Below, piece after piece: positions 61,992-64,000 of a DNA stretch of 64,000 nt; the first letter of the stretch is position 1, and every line of letters begins with the position of its first letter. Under the pieces are notes generated by a model. It worked only from the letters and a program-made list of their open reading frames with translations, had not been told where the DNA came from and searched no databases. Source of the DNA: JBGTGG01 sp964398945 (GTDB taxonomy: Bacteria > Bacteroidota > Bacteroidia > Cytophagales > Cyclobacteriaceae). Location of the stretch: assembly GCA_964398945.1 (NCBI GenBank), contig CAYNOT010000010.1:137779-201778 (forward strand). The letters are read 5' to 3'. Made by a program: the position numbers and the translations under genes.

Positions 61992-62900
61992 ATGAAAACA
62001 GCAATCTATGCACTTGGCCTCTTAATGACTTCCGCCATTGGCTCAACACTTTTTGCGCAAGGGAAAAGAGTACCAGCATCAGCGGGAAGACAAGAATTCA
62101 TCGAAGTAGAGAAAGGAGTAAAACTCCACGTGACCGACCTTGGCGAAGGTCAGCCTATCGTACTGATCCACGGGTGGCCGTTAAGTGATGCCATGTATGA
62201 ATACCAATATCAATCCCTCGCACACAAGGGGTTCAGGGTAATTGGTATTACGTTGAGAGGTTTTGGTGAATCAGACAAACCCTATGGGAAGTATGACTTC
62301 GATGTGTTCTCTGACGACATAAAAGTTGTGTTGGAGAAACTCAATATCCAGAATGCCGTACTCGGTGGCTTCTCCATGGGGGGTGCGGTCGTCATTCATT
62401 ACGTGACAAAGTACAATGCAGCGCATATCAGCAAACTCGCACTGTTTGCAGCAGCAGCCCCATCGTGGAAACAACGTGAGGGTTTCCCGTATGGTGTATC
62501 GGATGCAGATGCGGATGGATTGATAAAGGCCACCATGACAGGTCGGCAAGATTTGATCGCAGGTTTCGGGGCAGGGTTCCCGGCCAAGGAAGGCGGTATC
62601 TCAAAGAACGTGGAGAAATGGCTGGAGAATATCAATTTGCAAGCATGGCCTTATGCCATTACCCACTCGATCACTGCATTGCGTGATCTCGATTTGCGCC
62701 CTTCACTATCAAAGATCAAAATCCCGACAGTGATCTTCCATGGTACACAAGACAAGTTATGTGAGTTTGCTCTTGCAGAGCAGCTTCAAAAGGGGATCAG
62801 GAATTCATACATTGTGAAGTTCGAGAACAGTGGTCACGCACTATTCGTAGAAGAGGCAGAAAAATTCAATGCCGAGCTTGAGAAATTTGCACGCCAATAA
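61992..62900 (+). CDS. Exported alpha/beta hydrolase
   Basis: 302 residues with a signal peptide (about 1-23, 'LMTSAIGSTLFAQG'). Motifs: 'VLIHGWPLSDAMYEYQYQSL' (oxyanion region), 'ITLRGFGESDKPYGKYDFDV', nucleophile elbow 'LGGFSMGGAVVIHYVTKYN' (Ser near 121), Asp in 'IFHGTQDKLCEFAL' and His in 'ENSGHALFVEEAEKF'. Related to the hydrolase at 59064 but targeted to the periplasm. Followed closely by an AraC regulator and preceded by the shared upstream block. Confidence 0.91.
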   Translation: MKTAIYALGLLMTSAIGSTLFAQGKRVPASAGRQEFIEVEKGVKLHVTDLGEGQPIVLIHGWPLSDAMYEYQYQSLAHKGFRVIGITLRGFGESDKPYGKYDFDVFSDDIKVVLEKLNIQNAVLGGFSMGGAVVIHYVTKYNAAHISKLALFAAAAPSWKQREGFPYGVSDADADGLIKATMTGRQDLIAGFGAGFPAKEGGISKNVEKWLENINLQAWPYAITHSITALRDLDLRPSLSKIKIPTVIFHGTQDKLCEFALAEQLQKGIRNSYIVKFENSGHALFVEEAEKFNAELEKFARQ

Positions 62901-63004
62901 GAAACATTATCGACATGCGGAGTTGTGAAAAACAGCTCCGTATGTTTTTATTTGTTTGTATCTTTTCAAAAAATGTTTGTACCGCCCAAGCTTCCGCATA
63001 CTCT

Positions 63005-63868
63005 ATGATAAAGCAACGCGTATTTGAAAGCAACCTGAAAAAACTAGGGTTGGTGATTTTGAACAACCAAAGTGTTGATGCTATCAATAGCGACACGTAC
63101 AAACCCTACATCAAAGTATTGTACCTGCCGAAGGGTTATAAACTTACTGTGGATTTTAATTCCTTTGTCACCAAACAACCGACTCTTTTCTTTATCAGCC
63201 CTAATCAATTCTTCCAAATCGACCAATCCGGTTTAGAACCCGGATACTTTATATTTTACAATCGCGATTTCTATTGTATTCAAATACACGATGATGAAGT
63301 AGCGTGTGATGGCCTTCTGTTTAACAATATTGCCAACATGCCTATGACCTCGGTAACAAAAGAAGAGGACACTTTTATCAATTATCTTTTTAGCCAGATT
63401 GAAAGTGAATTCAATCTGAACGACACCGCTCAGGAGGAGATGATCCGAACCTACTTAAAACAATTATTCATTAAATCTGTGCGACTATGGAAGAAGCAAC
63501 ACCTGGATAAGATTGTTTTGAAGCAAAACAATGATCTGGAGTTCTTCAGAAAATTTACCCTTCTGGTGGAAGCACATTATAAGCAAAAGCACTCCGTTTC
63601 AGACTATGCAGAGTTATTGTCGATGGCATCAAAGACCATCACCCATAAATTCAAGCGATTGAATCTTGCGCAACCCAACGAAATTATTAAGAACCGTCTT
63701 GTGCTGGAAGCCAAGCGATTACTGGTACACACTTCCATGACCGCTAAGGAAATCGCTTTTGAGTTGGGATATGAAGACCCTGCCTATTTCAGCCGACTGT
63801 TCATGATAAAGACAGGAGAGTCGCCCTCAAATTTCAGAACAAAGTTCCTTGGTGAGAATGAGGTATGA
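63005..63868 (+). CDS. AraC-family transcriptional regulator 2
   Basis: Start taken at ATG 63005 ('MIKQRVFESNLKKLGLVILN'), 287 residues; the frame is open from 62915 but the extra N-terminus does not look conserved. An N-terminal cupin-like sensor ('VLYLPKGYKLTVDFNSFV') is followed by an AraC domain ('VSDYAELLSMASKTITHKFK', 'TAKEIAFELGYEDPAYFSRL', 'FMIKTGESPSNFRTKF'). It lies about 105 bases after the exported hydrolase and may regulate it (inference). Confidence 0.9.
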   Translation: MIKQRVFESNLKKLGLVILNNQSVDAINSDTYKPYIKVLYLPKGYKLTVDFNSFVTKQPTLFFISPNQFFQIDQSGLEPGYFIFYNRDFYCIQIHDDEVACDGLLFNNIANMPMTSVTKEEDTFINYLFSQIESEFNLNDTAQEEMIRTYLKQLFIKSVRLWKKQHLDKIVLKQNNDLEFFRKFTLLVEAHYKQKHSVSDYAELLSMASKTITHKFKRLNLAQPNEIIKNRLVLEAKRLLVHTSMTAKEIAFELGYEDPAYFSRLFMIKTGESPSNFRTKFLGENEV

Positions 63869-63879
63869 AGTTCTATCCG

Positions 63880-64000
63880 AACAAAATGCATAAAACATGG
63901 CTGGGGTTCAGTGTAAATTTGTGGTTTGGTTTTCTTAATTTCGTCTGGTCACGGTGGACAAATACGTTTTCAAAAGCCAGTCATTGCAAATAACCAAGAC
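63880..64000 (+). repeat. attC-like repeat, second copy (cut by the window edge)
   Basis: From ACATGGCTGGGG (about 63895) to the end, with TGGTCACGGTGGACA (63946-63960) followed by ATACGTTTTCAAAAGCCAG and TCATTGCAAATAACCAAGAC. It matches 29702-29798 closely in the right half; the left arm is degenerate. The right core site would fall just outside the window. Confidence 0.6.

Overview
The window reads as chromosome from a Bacteroidota bacterium, most likely a Cytophagales-like (Cytophagia) lineage. Pointers seen in the sequence: genes with little Shine-Dalgarno signal but a TAnnTTTG-type -7 box, a GlmU-family protein of the Bacteroidota type, a PafA-type alkaline phosphatase, DUF4199, L31 type B, a YjjG nucleotidase, and an exosortase paired with one MSEP-CTERM target. 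The genus assignment is inference; no rRNA is present. There is one intact tRNA (Asn-GTT) and no CRISPR array, rRNA operon, intact transposase or integron integrase.

Layout. 1-7.6 kb: left-edge AbiEi-type antitoxin (partial), a small barrel-protein remnant, an MscS-type channel, and a 1692-residue fusion of an SLC12-like cation-chloride cotransporter with a long helical region and a P-loop ATPase. 7.6-11.6 kb: ArsR regulator, AI-2E family permease, YjjG, pruA. 11.7-17.5 kb: MSEP-CTERM/exosortase pair, CreD and its small regulator/membrane pair. 17.6-18.7 kb: tRNA-Asn locus with two partial tRNA copies interleaved with an intact and a dead GIY-YIG gene, then a candidate structured RNA. 18.9-29 kb: Hsp20, HtrA protease, ALDH7 dehydrogenase, response regulator, WG-repeat protein, PafA phosphatase. 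29-32.2 kb: an accessory patch with an integron-cassette-like unit (attC-like site) and a two-gene SPFH/NAD-kinase-like module. 32.3-38.8 kb: NSS transporter and a minus-strand operon glmU-like > holB > hemC > cyclophilin > RfbD-like. 38.9-40.3 kb: PIN toxin with an overlapping 52-residue partner, a 135-bp MITE, a broken RelE/ParE toxin, L31. 40.6-52.8 kb: Wzi-like protein, MsbA-like ABC exporter, ComM-like AAA protein, LuxR-type regulator, DUF4199, TauE/SafE, surface-repeat protein, and fmt-folA-SDR.

53-59 kb is an AT-rich accessory island that reads as an alkylation-damage (Ada) regulon broken into separate parts: AraC-MGMT fusion, SDR plus 2OG-Fe(II) oxygenase, a stand-alone Ada zinc domain, and an AlkB remnant. 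A shared motif containing AGCAAGTTTCGG lies about 40-60 bases upstream of three of its transcription units and is a candidate Ada-type operator. KilA-N and decayed nuclease-like genes are embedded in it. 59-64 kb holds two alpha/beta hydrolases and an MBL-fold protein, interleaved with two AraC regulators; the two hydrolases share a roughly 70-bp upstream block. The window ends inside a second copy of the attC-like repeat.

Most interesting leads: the SPFH/NAD-kinase-like pair, the transporter-ATPase fusion, the Ada-box-like regulon, the attC-like repeats, and the tRNA-Asn/GIY-YIG tandem unit.
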